Shown: in pieces, positions 1 to 6,007 of the stretch
Numbering within the stretch: position 1 is the first letter of the stretch
How the letters are laid out: the number at the start of each line of letters is the position of its first letter
From: JAHJFW01 sp964595075
GTDB taxonomy: Bacteria; Patescibacteriota; Patescibacteriia; 2-12-FULL-60-25
DNA: 22,336 nucleotides
Direction: 5' to 3'
Assembly: GCA_964595075.1 (NCBI GenBank)
Contig: CAZQNT010000013.1
Span: 1-22,336 of the forward strand
Notes under the pieces: model-generated
Told to the model about the DNA's origin: nothing
Seen by the model: only the letters and a program-made list of their open reading frames with translations
Database searches by the model: none
Position numbers and translations under genes: made by a program

Positions 1-68
1 GAAGGGATTCGAACCCTCGATCTTCTCCGTGACAGGGAGACGTGTTAACCGGGCTACACCACGCACCC
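1..68 (-). tRNA. tRNA-Asp (anticodon GUC), 3' end cut by window edge
   Basis: Read on the minus strand, it starts GGGUGCG (acceptor 5' half, 68-62), followed by a D arm GUGU...ACAC with an AGCCCGGUUA loop. The anticodon stem is UCUCC/GGAGA around the 7-base loop CUGUCAC, which gives anticodon GUC. A T arm GAGGG-UUCGAAU-CCCUU follows. Only the first base of the 3' acceptor strand is inside the window, so the remaining six acceptor bases, the discriminator and the CCA lie beyond position 1. All visible stems pair, so this copy looks functional. A second, interrupted copy lies just upstream in transcription order. Confidence 0.93.
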
Positions 69-76
69 ATGCGTGA
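41..76. repeat. 36-bp direct repeat, copy 1 (tRNA 5' half plus flank)
   Basis: Positions 41-76 are identical to 204-239. The identity covers the 5' half of tRNA-Asp and continues 8 bases beyond the tRNA 5' end into the flank. This indicates a tandem duplication of the tRNA locus rather than convergent similarity. Confidence 0.85.
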
Positions 77-96
77 TACGTATTCTTTTTTTGTCT

Positions 97-231
97 TGCG
101 TGCGAAGGGATTCGTCCCGATGCTCGCATATTCAGGAGAGCGAGATCGGGATGCCGTCCGCAAGCGGTCATCAAACCCTCGATCTCCCCGATGGACATCG
201 GGGCGTGTTAACCGGGCTACACCACGCACCC
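97..231 (-). tRNA. tRNA-Asp(GUC)-like copy interrupted in the T loop (pseudo-tRNA or intron-bearing)
   Basis: The first 28 bases (231-204, acceptor 5' half and D arm) are identical to the intact tRNA-Asp at 1-68, and so is the variable-loop/T-stem stretch AGAUCGAGGGUU. The anticodon arm is changed to CCCCG/CGGGG around an 8-base loop AUGUCCAU that still contains GUC; it could instead fold as a 7-bp stem with a GUCC tetraloop. After the UU of the T loop, 59 extra bases (173-115) appear before CGAAU-CCCUU and an acceptor strand CGCACGC. That acceptor pairs with GGGUGCG except for one G-G mismatch. Without the insertion the length is 76 nt including the discriminator, so tRNA geometry is kept. 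It may be a degenerate duplicate, a tRNA with an unusual intron-like insertion, or a tRNA-like RNA with another role. Sequence alone does not decide. Confidence 0.55.
115..173 (-). other. 59-nt structured insertion in the T loop of the second tRNA-Asp copy
   Basis: On the minus strand this segment contains a small hairpin, CCGC-UU-GCGG. It is followed by a long one in which UCCCGAU pairs with AUCGGGA and CUCGC pairs with GCGAG around a 12-base loop, with one bulged C. It sits between T-loop positions corresponding to U55 and C56. It is far too short for a group I intron. The motif CCCGAU/AUCGGG also occurs in the altered anticodon arm of the same tRNA copy, which suggests that recombination or spread of a short palindrome created both changes. 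Confidence 0.5.
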
Positions 232-239
232 ATGCGTGA
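204..239. repeat. 36-bp direct repeat, copy 2
   Basis: This is the second copy of the 36-bp identical block at 41-76, offset by 163 bp. It is part of the interrupted tRNA-Asp-like copy. Confidence 0.85.
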
Positions 240-336
240 ACGCGGCAGGAAGATATCACGATTTTATTTAAGCCGCAAGCGTCAAAATGTTTACTTGCAT
301 CCTATCATGATATTGTATTATTACCATGTTCGAACC

Positions 337-368
337 ACGCAAAAATTGCCTATAGGACATTTTTGCGT
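337..368. promoter_or_regulatory. 32-bp near-perfect palindrome upstream of the EVE gene
   Basis: ACGCAAAAAT (337-346) and ATTTTTGCGT (359-368) are perfect reverse complements. The centre CCTATAGG (349-356) is itself palindromic, so only two base pairs of the whole 32-bp block mismatch. It lies 64 bp before the start codon at 433. It could be an operator for a dimeric or tetrameric regulator, or a hairpin in a leader transcript. No T-tract follows, so a terminator is unlikely. The remainder of 232-432 shows no gene. Confidence 0.5.
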
Positions 369-432
369 GCGATTGAATCGGATCGACGAATCTTATTTAT
401 TCTGTATTCAACATTCAATATTCTTCAATACT

Positions 433-846
433 ATGTCCTATTGGCTTCTGAAAACAGAACCTGAAATCTACTCTTGGGAGCGGCTGGAACTGGATAAAAA
501 AACCATGTGGGAAGGCGTGCGGAATTATCAGGCGCGGAATAATCTGCGCGAGATGAAAGCTGGCGATCTTGTTTTAATCTATCACAGCGGCGAAGAAAAA
601 ATGATCATGGGCGTGGCGCGCGTAACGAAAGAAGCGTACGACGATCCGACCGCGCACGAAGGAAACTGGTCGGTGATCGACATCGAAGCAGTCAAGCCGC
701 TCGTGCGTCCCGTCAGTCTCGAAGAGATCAAATACACCTATCTCTTGAACGTAATGCCCCTCGCGACGCAATCGCGTTTGTCGGTTCAACCGGTGACGGA
801 ACAGCAATGGAATTTAATTTTGAAAATCGCTAAGACGGAGGTTTGA
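433..846 (+). CDS. EVE domain-containing protein (thymocyte nuclear protein 1-like)
   Basis: A 137-aa protein starting MSYWLLKTEPE. The EVE-family hallmarks are visible: YWLLKTEP at the N-terminus, WEGVRNYQARNNLREM at about 26-41, GDLVLIYHS at about 44-52, GVARVTKEAYDDPTA at about 60-74, and a C-terminal RLSVQPVT. The EVE fold is related to PUA and YTH domains and is thought to bind modified nucleotides in RNA or DNA; the ligand here is unknown. The frame is open much further upstream, to 73, but that part runs across the tRNA region and has no family similarity, so ATG 433 is the likely start. No Shine-Dalgarno motif precedes it. A RelE/ParE toxin remnant follows directly downstream in the same frame. 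Confidence 0.9.
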   Translation: MSYWLLKTEPEIYSWERLELDKKTMWEGVRNYQARNNLREMKAGDLVLIYHSGEEKMIMGVARVTKEAYDDPTAHEGNWSVIDIEAVKPLVRPVSLEEIKYTYLLNVMPLATQSRLSVQPVTEQQWNLILKIAKTEV

Positions 847-1023
847 CGCGACTCGAGAGTGACGTGTGCACCGCGACACGCGGAACGCTTAACCGGCATA
901 TACGCGGATATCTACCGTTTTCGTATTGGAGACTATCGCGTCCTATTTGAAAAAAATTCACAAGGCGAACTGGTAATTTTAATTACCCTACGCGTCAAAC
1001 ACCGACGCGAGGCGTATAGGTGA
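847..1023 (+). pseudogene. RelE/ParE-family toxin, C-terminal fragment
   Basis: This lies between the EVE stop and TGA 1021-1023. It reads ...AERLTGIYADIYRFRIGDYRVLFEKN...ELVILITLRVKHRREAYR (core about 880-1020). The pattern RxGDYRVxFE...VxxxxVxHRREAYR is the C-terminal half of RelE/ParE-type mRNA interferase or gyrase-poison folds. A complete toxin is about 85-95 aa. Here only about 48 residues match, and the N-terminal helices are missing. A GTG at 859 could start a 54-aa product, but no antitoxin gene is next to it. It is most likely a decayed toxin-antitoxin remnant. It is convergent with the gene ending at 1064. Confidence 0.75.
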
Positions 1024-1063
1024 AACGACATTTGATATTGAAAAATCGCGGTATATCATATAG

Positions 1064-2365
1064 CTACCTTCTCCATTTCATTTCTGCAGCTTTTAAATTG
1101 TCTAATCTCTGCCATTTTTCTTCGTGCCTATCATATATTCTCATCGCTTTTTCTTTAATTTTACCTAACAGCTTTCTTCGCTCGGACCCTTTCGGTGCAG
1201 CTAGACCGACTTTATCCAAAAAAACTAATTTATCTTTAAAATCAGCCACTTCCTTGCCCATACTATCAACAAGTTGATAATTTGTTTCACTATCCAAATG
1301 ATCAAGATTTCTGTTTCGTCTATTTAGCTCGTCATAAGAATTAAAATGTTTATCTTCATCAAGATCTTCTTCAATGGTCTCTAGATGAATATTTTTTAAT
1401 ATCTCTTCGTCGTCAACCTCTGGAGAGGCAAGCATTATTCTATCCTGTATTTTATTTATTAACTGTCCTAAATCATCCTCAATTTCGGTCAACATTTTTT
1501 CCAAATTCTCTGTTTTTTTACCAGCCTTTTTACGCATTTCAACATATGTGGGACCTAACTTATCAAGCCGATCTTGCATGGTCTTTAATTTATCGATCTG
1601 TTTATTCGCAAAAGCGACATCGGGTATCGTACCAGTCCCTGATAACATTTTATCGTACCAGTCAATAATCTCTTTAGGGGCCTTAAAAGCTCCTTCCATA
1701 ACCTTCGTCGCCGCATCGAAATCCATCGAACCGATGTCGGGTATCGCTTCTGCTGGTACTTTTTGTGCAGATTCAATCGGTGCTTCCGCCGGTTTTTCAG
1801 AGACGGTTTCCGAAATCGCTTTGGCTGTACCGGCTTCGGCTGGCGCTTCTGTCGGAGCTTCAGTGGGTACTGCTTCCGGCACAGCTTCAACAGGAACCGC
1901 CTCAATAGGAGCTTCAACCGGAGCCTCGGTGGCTATCTCAAGTGCTGCTTCGGCAGGAGTCTCTACCATAGCTTCCTCAGTAACAGTCTCCACTCCTCCG
2001 GCTTCTAACGCTGCGATCTCTGCGTCAATTTCCTGAATTCGCGCTTGCAACTCCCCAAATTTTTTAGTCGCCTCGCCAACTTCCGCTTTAAGCGCGTCAA
2101 TCTCGGCTTTGACTTCGGGATCAAGATCAGCTCCCTGTTCATTCGCAAAAGCATCCGCTTCTGCAACGGCATTCTCTCCTTCTTGCGCCATCTTTTGAGC
2201 GCCTTCAAATTCTTCGGCAACTTTTACACGTTGTTCTTGCAATTCTCCCTTTTTTGTTTCCTTTTCGCGCGCCGCCCGTTCAGCCGCTTCTGCTGCCGAC
2301 TTCTCTGCGACTTTCGTCTCCTGCTTTGCTTTTATTCCAGCTAATCGATCGGCGAATCCAGCCAT
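1064..2365 (-). CDS. Hypothetical coiled-coil protein with Ala/Pro/Glu-rich central region
   Basis: A 433-aa protein with no recognised family. Residues about 5-120 are strongly helical and rich in Ala, Glu, Lys and Gln (coiled coil). Residues about 125-210 are low complexity, built from repeated EAP/EAVP/TEAP units. Residues about 215-433 are again charged and helical, with DD/EE clusters and a basic end (MKWRR). I see no signal peptide, membrane segment or cysteine. The 3' half of the gene is visibly AT-rich compared with its neighbours, which may indicate acquisition. The start MAGFADRLAG has no Shine-Dalgarno, but a TTGAAG-17 bp-TATACT promoter candidate lies about 30 bp upstream. It is divergent from the small gene at 2406. 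It may be a cytoplasmic scaffold or structural protein, which is a guess. Confidence 0.75.
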   Translation of the reverse strand: MAGFADRLAGIKAKQETKVAEKSAAEAAERAAREKETKKGELQEQRVKVAEEFEGAQKMAQEGENAVAEADAFANEQGADLDPEVKAEIDALKAEVGEATKKFGELQARIQEIDAEIAALEAGGVETVTEEAMVETPAEAALEIATEAPVEAPIEAVPVEAVPEAVPTEAPTEAPAEAGTAKAISETVSEKPAEAPIESAQKVPAEAIPDIGSMDFDAATKVMEGAFKAPKEIIDWYDKMLSGTGTIPDVAFANKQIDKLKTMQDRLDKLGPTYVEMRKKAGKKTENLEKMLTEIEDDLGQLINKIQDRIMLASPEVDDEEILKNIHLETIEEDLDEDKHFNSYDELNRRNRNLDHLDSETNYQLVDSMGKEVADFKDKLVFLDKVGLAAPKGSERRKLLGKIKEKAMRIYDRHEEKWQRLDNLKAAEMKWRR

Positions 2366-2391
2366 AGTTAGGATATTTAAACGAATTGATT

Positions 2392-2429
2392 TATACTAAT
2401 AGTATATGACGAAAGCACAATTGCTTCAA
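2392..2429 (-). promoter_or_regulatory. Palindromic divergent promoter region (TATACT-AAT-AGTATA)
   Basis: TATACT (2392-2397), AAT, AGTATA (2401-2406) form a perfect inverted repeat that presents a -10-like hexamer on both strands. On the minus strand, TTGAAG (2429-2424) lies 17 bp from TATACT (2406-2401), a good sigma-70-type arrangement for the 433-aa gene. On the plus strand, TATACT ends 8 bp before the ATG at 2406, which would give an essentially leaderless mRNA for the small gene. The symmetry could also be an operator. Confidence 0.45.
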
Positions 2430-2579
2430 ACACTTGCTAGTATCGAAGGAGAACTAAAAGCGCTTCAGACAACCTTCAAAGGCATTAAACAAAAAGCTCG
2501 CGGGACATATACGAAAGCGGTGACGACAAGCGACTTGAAAAAAGTGGATGAGATACGAAAAAAACTTGGGTTGAGTTAA
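2406..2579 (+). CDS. Small hypothetical protein, 57 aa, helical
   Basis: Begins MTKAQLLQTLASIEGELKAL and ends VDEIRKKLGLS. It is Lys-rich and predicted helical, with leucine/isoleucine spacing compatible with a short coiled coil. I recognise no family. Support for a real gene comes from its composition, a divergent promoter-like palindrome directly at the start, and its position in otherwise empty space. It has no Shine-Dalgarno and may be translated from a leaderless transcript. Being divergent to the coiled-coil protein at 1064-2365, the two may be co-regulated. Confidence 0.55.
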   Translation: MTKAQLLQTLASIEGELKALQTTFKGIKQKARGTYTKAVTTSDLKKVDEIRKKLGLS

Positions 2580-2645
2580 ACAAAATTCAATTTTCTTGAT
2601 TTCGAGGAAATGGAATGGTTTTTCACGATTCATAACCCCCTCTAA

Positions 2646-2668
2646 CTCCCCCTTATCTTAAGTGGGAG
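2646..2668. repeat. Intergenic hairpin (CTCCC...GGGAG), possible pyk 3' element
   Basis: CTCCC pairs with GGGAG and CTT with AAG around a short loop, with one mismatch. It lies about 30 bp downstream of the pyk stop in the direction of transcription. It is not followed by a clear U-tract, so it looks more like a dispersed intergenic repeat or mRNA 3'-end stabiliser than a classical intrinsic terminator. Nothing else is seen in 2580-2695. Confidence 0.4.
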
Positions 2669-2695
2669 AATCGGACAGGATCAAACTAGAAAACC

Positions 2696-4108
2696 CTAGA
2701 TCTTCAGAATCTCTATCTTATTCGCGCTTCCCGGTTTTCCTGACGGTGAACCAGTGACGACCACCACGCGCGTTCCGTGTTTTAGTTTTCTTTCTTTTCT
2801 TAAAAGCTCGATACCGGCTTTTGCCATAAGCTCCGGAGTTTTCTTTTTTGATAGAAGATATGGCTCGACTCCCCACACCAAGCGCAGTACGCGCTGAACG
2901 TGCGGATCGAAAGTGCACGCGTAAAGCGGGACTTCCGGACGGAATGAGCTGACTTCTCGCGCGGTTGTTCCGCTTGCGGTTGCGATTACGACAGGCGAGC
3001 CGCCTAGCGCTTCGACGACTACTCGAACTGTCGCGCCGATAACCTCCGGAACATCGCGCGGAGCCGTAAAATTAACGTCTTTAAGATCGTCGAAATGCGA
3101 TGCCTCGCATGCTTCGATTGTTTCGTACATTATCTTAACGGCGCCGACCGGATTTGCGCCGGTTGCGCTTTCTCCGGAAAGCATCACCGCATCCGCGTGG
3201 TCTATAACCGCATTCGCCACGTCGCTAACTTCCGCTCGTGTAGGACGAGGATTACGAATCATAGAATCAAGCATCTGCGTTGCGACTATGACAGGAACCG
3301 CGCGTTCGCGGCAAGCGGCGATAAGTTGTTTTTGAATGACCGGGACGTTCGCCGCTGGAGTCTCAATCCCCAAATCGCCTCGCGCTACCATGACGGCGTC
3401 GACCAACGGAAGAATCTCGCCGAACCGATCCACGGCCTCCTGTTTTTCAATCTTTACGACTATCCGAATCTTGCGGCCAGCCGATCCTCTTTTATCCAAA
3501 ATACCGCGCAAATCCTTAACATCCTCCGGAGAACGAACGAAGGATAATGCGATAAAATCAACGCCGAGTTTAGTGCCGAAAATCGCGTCATCCCGATCCT
3601 TTTCCGACAAAGCAGGCAAGCGAAGTTTCGTTCCGGGAAGATTGAATCCCTTGTGCGAAGTGAGCAATCCGCCCTGAACGACCTCCGTAAAAATCCGACG
3701 GCCTTCCACTTTTTCTATTTTCACTTCCAATAATCCGTCATCAAGCAAGATACTTTCCCCTTTCTTCACGTCTTGATGAAGAGATTGAAGAGTAACAGGA
3801 ATGTCCCCAGGAATAAGATCCGATCCTGTTGCGAAAACAGCGCGCTTTCCGGTTTGAAGTTTCACGCCTTCTTTCGGCAAATCGCCTACGCGGATCTTCG
3901 GTCCTTGCAAATCTTGAAGAATGCCGAACGGCCGACCGAGGCGCTTGCCGACAAGTCCCAAAGTTTTTACGAGCCGCGCGTGATCCTCGTGAGTGCCGTG
4001 CGAAAAATTCAAACGCGCAACGTCCATTCCAGCTCGTCCCATGCGATAGAGCGTGGACGGATCGTGCGATGCCGGACCGATGGTGCAAACAATTTTGGTG
4101 CGTTTCAT
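2696..4108 (-). CDS. pyk: Pyruvate kinase
   Basis: A 470-aa protein, the usual length for bacterial pyruvate kinase without the extra PEP-utiliser domain. It transfers the phosphate of phosphoenolpyruvate to ADP in the last step of glycolysis (cytoplasm). Visible features are the N-terminal KRTKIVCTIGPAS, RLNFSHG, the LQDLQGPKIRVG strand, the catalytic Lys in VVKIEKQEAV (about 218-227), the metal/substrate loop MVARGDLGIE, and ATQMLDSMIRNPRPTRAE..DVANAV with LSGESATG. A C-terminal domain starts near 350. It begins 8 bp after the htrA stop, so the two are probably co-transcribed. No Shine-Dalgarno. No key residue seems missing. Confidence 0.97.
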   Translation of the reverse strand: MKRTKIVCTIGPASHDPSTLYRMGRAGMDVARLNFSHGTHEDHARLVKTLGLVGKRLGRPFGILQDLQGPKIRVGDLPKEGVKLQTGKRAVFATGSDLIPGDIPVTLQSLHQDVKKGESILLDDGLLEVKIEKVEGRRIFTEVVQGGLLTSHKGFNLPGTKLRLPALSEKDRDDAIFGTKLGVDFIALSFVRSPEDVKDLRGILDKRGSAGRKIRIVVKIEKQEAVDRFGEILPLVDAVMVARGDLGIETPAANVPVIQKQLIAACRERAVPVIVATQMLDSMIRNPRPTRAEVSDVANAVIDHADAVMLSGESATGANPVGAVKIMYETIEACEASHFDDLKDVNFTAPRDVPEVIGATVRVVVEALGGSPVVIATASGTTAREVSSFRPEVPLYACTFDPHVQRVLRLVWGVEPYLLSKKKTPELMAKAGIELLRKERKLKHGTRVVVVTGSPSGKPGSANKIEILKI

Positions 4109-4116
4109 ATTTATTT

Positions 4117-5269
4117 TTACGGTTGATCGGCTGTTGAAGTTGCGAACTCACCCAAAATCACTTGGACATCTTTTTCCTCGCCATGACGCAATACGCGAAG
4201 ACTTATCGAATCGCCCGGTGATTTTCTTCCTACCAATGAACTCAAACTGTACTCTTCATTAATCTCTATGCCGTCTACAGACAAAATAATATCGTTTTCA
4301 ATTATCCCGGCCTTGTCCGCCGGCGAGCCAGGAATAACAGCAAGATCGGTTCTATCATCTCCTCTCGACACCAGCACTCCGTGATCGACGGTCAGCTGAT
4401 TCTTCTTGACGAGATCTTCGTTGATAACGAGGTAGCGAATTCCTAAAAACGAACGCGTGACGCGGCCAAACTTCTGAACTTGCGCCAAATCACGTTTCGC
4501 TAAATTTGCCGGCAAAGCGAATCCTATCAGTTGTCCGGAAAACGAGGTTGCCGTGTTTACGCCAACCACCCTTCCCTCAAGGTCTACCAAAGGTCCGCCC
4601 GAGTTACCCGGATTAATAGCCGCATCCGTTTGAATGGCTTCTTCGATTGTTTCCGTATTCATGTTGTTTTGCGCCTGAAGGTGTCTGTTCAATCCGGAAA
4701 CTATCCCCTTTGTAACCGTGTTTCTAAACTGATCCAGCGCATTTCCTATTGCGATGACCGTCTGTCCCGCTTTCAAAGCGTCAGAATCTCCGAAGGTTGC
4801 ATAAGGATAATTTTCACCGTCTATATCAAGAATCGCGAGATCCAGCACGGGATCGCGCGCGAGCACTTTTGCCGACTTGGTTTCACCGTTTCGCAAAATT
4901 ACGGAATATTCCGCCTGCTCATCTTCAACAACGTGCTTATTCGTAACGATGAACCCGTCCGCCGAAACCAAAAATCCGGATCCTCCGCCGATTCGCTGCT
5001 TCCCCTCTTTTGGTGAAATGCCTTGAGGAAAAATCTGTTCGCCTGTAAACGGATCGATATACTGCGGTTGTGGAATTTTTGATAAATCTTTAGTAATTAT
5101 AATGGAAACAACCGCCGGAAGAATCCGCTCAACCACCGCNNNNNNNNNNNNNNNNNNNNNNNNNNNNNNNNNNNNNNNNNNNNNNNNNNNNNNNNNNNNN
5201 NNNNNNNNNNNNNNNNNGAAAAGCGCCGAGAAGCAATAACACGGAAAAAGAAATATAAGAACGTTTCAT
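4117..5269 (-). CDS. HtrA/DegQ-type serine protease with one PDZ domain (contains assembly gap)
   Basis: An N-terminal fragment MKRSYISFSVLLLLGAF (5269-5218) reads as a signal peptide or membrane anchor and points into the N-run. After the gap the protein continues AVVERILPAVVSIIITKD. The trypsin-like domain has the triad His (TNKHVV), Asp (DPVLDLAILDID) and Ser (NPGNSGGPL). One PDZ domain follows (about the last 100 residues: GVLVSRGDDRTDLAVIPGSPADKAGI, then GDSISLRVLR). It is an extracytoplasmic quality-control protease/chaperone. The frame is not kept across the 78 Ns, so the gap length is an estimate. A TATCAT -10-like box lies 7 bp before the start, which would make the mRNA nearly leaderless. 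Confidence 0.93.
5140..5217. other. Assembly gap (78 N) inside htrA
   Basis: A run of N joins the signal-peptide coding end to the mature protease. The flanking reading frames would be out of phase if the gap were exactly 78, so the length is not literal. Confidence 0.98.
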
Positions 5270-5362
5270 GGCGGTATGATACTACGCTCGTTTTTTCGTG
5301 AACAGAGATCGCATTATCAAATATGACTTATCGCGGCGAGGAATATGTTTTTGTAATTATTT

Positions 5363-5439
5363 GTCATTCCAGCGTAGGCGGGAATCCAGACAGTGAAAAT
5401 ACTCCTTTTATTCTGGATTCCCGCCTACGCGGGAATGAC
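5363..5439. repeat. Inverted repeat of a dispersed GTCATTCC...GGAATCC element
   Basis: Arm 1 (5363-5390) and arm 2 (5412-5439) are 28 bp each and match at 27 of 28 positions as reverse complements around a 21-bp centre. Each arm contains a GCGTAGGCGGGAATCC-type core, which resembles short palindromic intergenic repeats common in many bacterial genomes. It lies in the 5281-5530 non-coding stretch upstream of htrA. A large cruciform or mRNA hairpin is possible. No transposase is near. Confidence 0.8.
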
Positions 5440-5460
5440 ACAAAAAAAATTTATATAGAG

Positions 5461-5498
5461 GGATTCCTCCGCTACGCTGCTGCTTCGGTCGGAATGAC
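5461..5498. repeat. Partial or diverged copy of the same intergenic repeat
   Basis: Starts GGATTCC and ends GGAATGAC, as arm 2 of the neighbouring repeat does. The inside differs (CTCCGCTACGCTGCTGCTTCGGTC), so it is a related variant rather than an exact copy. Together with 5363-5439 it fills most of the gene-free stretch before nrdR's 3' end. Confidence 0.5.
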
Positions 5499-5530
5499 AG
5501 AAAGAATAAGTCGTTTCATGATGCGATCAA

Positions 5531-5977
5531 TCACTTCAATTCATCCAATTCTTTCTTGAAAGATTTTACGTCCTCGAACGAACGGTAAACGGACGCGAAA
5601 CGGATGTATGCGACCTGATCGAAATTTTTCAGTTGATTCATCACAATCTCCCCTATTGCATGGCTGGTAATTTCATTTGAAGAGATTCTCTGTATGTCGC
5701 GCTCTATTGCGTGCACAAGTCCACGAAACTCGGATTGCGTATGCGATCGTTTTTCAAGAGCGTGTTTCAAGCCGTTTTCTATTTTGTCGCGAATATACGC
5801 CTCCCGCCCGCCGTCGCGCTTTACAACCATCAAATCCAAAAGTTCAACCTCTTCGTTGGTTGAAAATCGATGGTCGCAGGACTCGCACTCCCGTCTTCGG
5901 CGTATGGAGGTGCCATCACCGGCTATGCGAGTATCTATGACCCTGGTGTTCTCGTGATTGCAGACAGGGCAGAACAT
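5531..5977 (-). CDS. nrdR: Transcriptional repressor NrdR
   Basis: A 148-aa protein, the normal family length. An N-terminal zinc ribbon has C3, C6, C31 and C34 (FCPVC...CESC), followed by the basic stretch RRRRECE, and then an ATP-cone domain (about 49-139) that starts VVKRDGGREAY. NrdR senses ATP/dATP and represses ribonucleotide reductase genes by binding NrdR boxes. The start codon follows directly on the U-tract of the hairpin terminator at 5978-6002, leaving no room for a ribosome-binding site, so the start of its mRNA is puzzling. Upstream in transcription order is ftsZ. No ribonucleotide reductase gene is visible in the window. Confidence 0.96.
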   Translation of the reverse strand: MFCPVCNHENTRVIDTRIAGDGTSIRRRRECESCDHRFSTNEEVELLDLMVVKRDGGREAYIRDKIENGLKHALEKRSHTQSEFRGLVHAIERDIQRISSNEITSHAIGEIVMNQLKNFDQVAYIRFASVYRSFEDVKSFKKELDELK

Positions 5978-6002
5978 AAAAAAGCGCTATGCGCATAGCG
6001 CT
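5978..6002 (-). terminator. Intrinsic terminator between ftsZ and nrdR
   Basis: On the minus strand a perfect 20-bp palindrome, AGCGCTATGCGCATAGCGCT, is followed by a run of T (6 in total), starting 5 bp after the ftsZ stop. It is a strong candidate for rho-independent termination of ftsZ. The last T is directly adjacent to the nrdR ATG. Confidence 0.8.
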
Positions 6003-6007
6003 CTACT

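Noticed and set aside
97..231. Group I or group II intron in the second tRNA
   Set aside because: The insertion is only 59 nt and cannot hold a self-splicing core.
73..432. N-terminal extension of the EVE gene to an ATG at 73
   Set aside because: The extension runs across the tRNA-Asp-like copy and the palindrome on the other strand and has no similarity to EVE proteins; ATG 433 gives the family start.
1548..2036. Ser/Ala-rich plus-strand ORF opposite the coiled-coil gene
   Set aside because: It is the antisense shadow of the repetitive Ala/Pro/Glu codons; composition is repetitive and no start context or similarity is seen.
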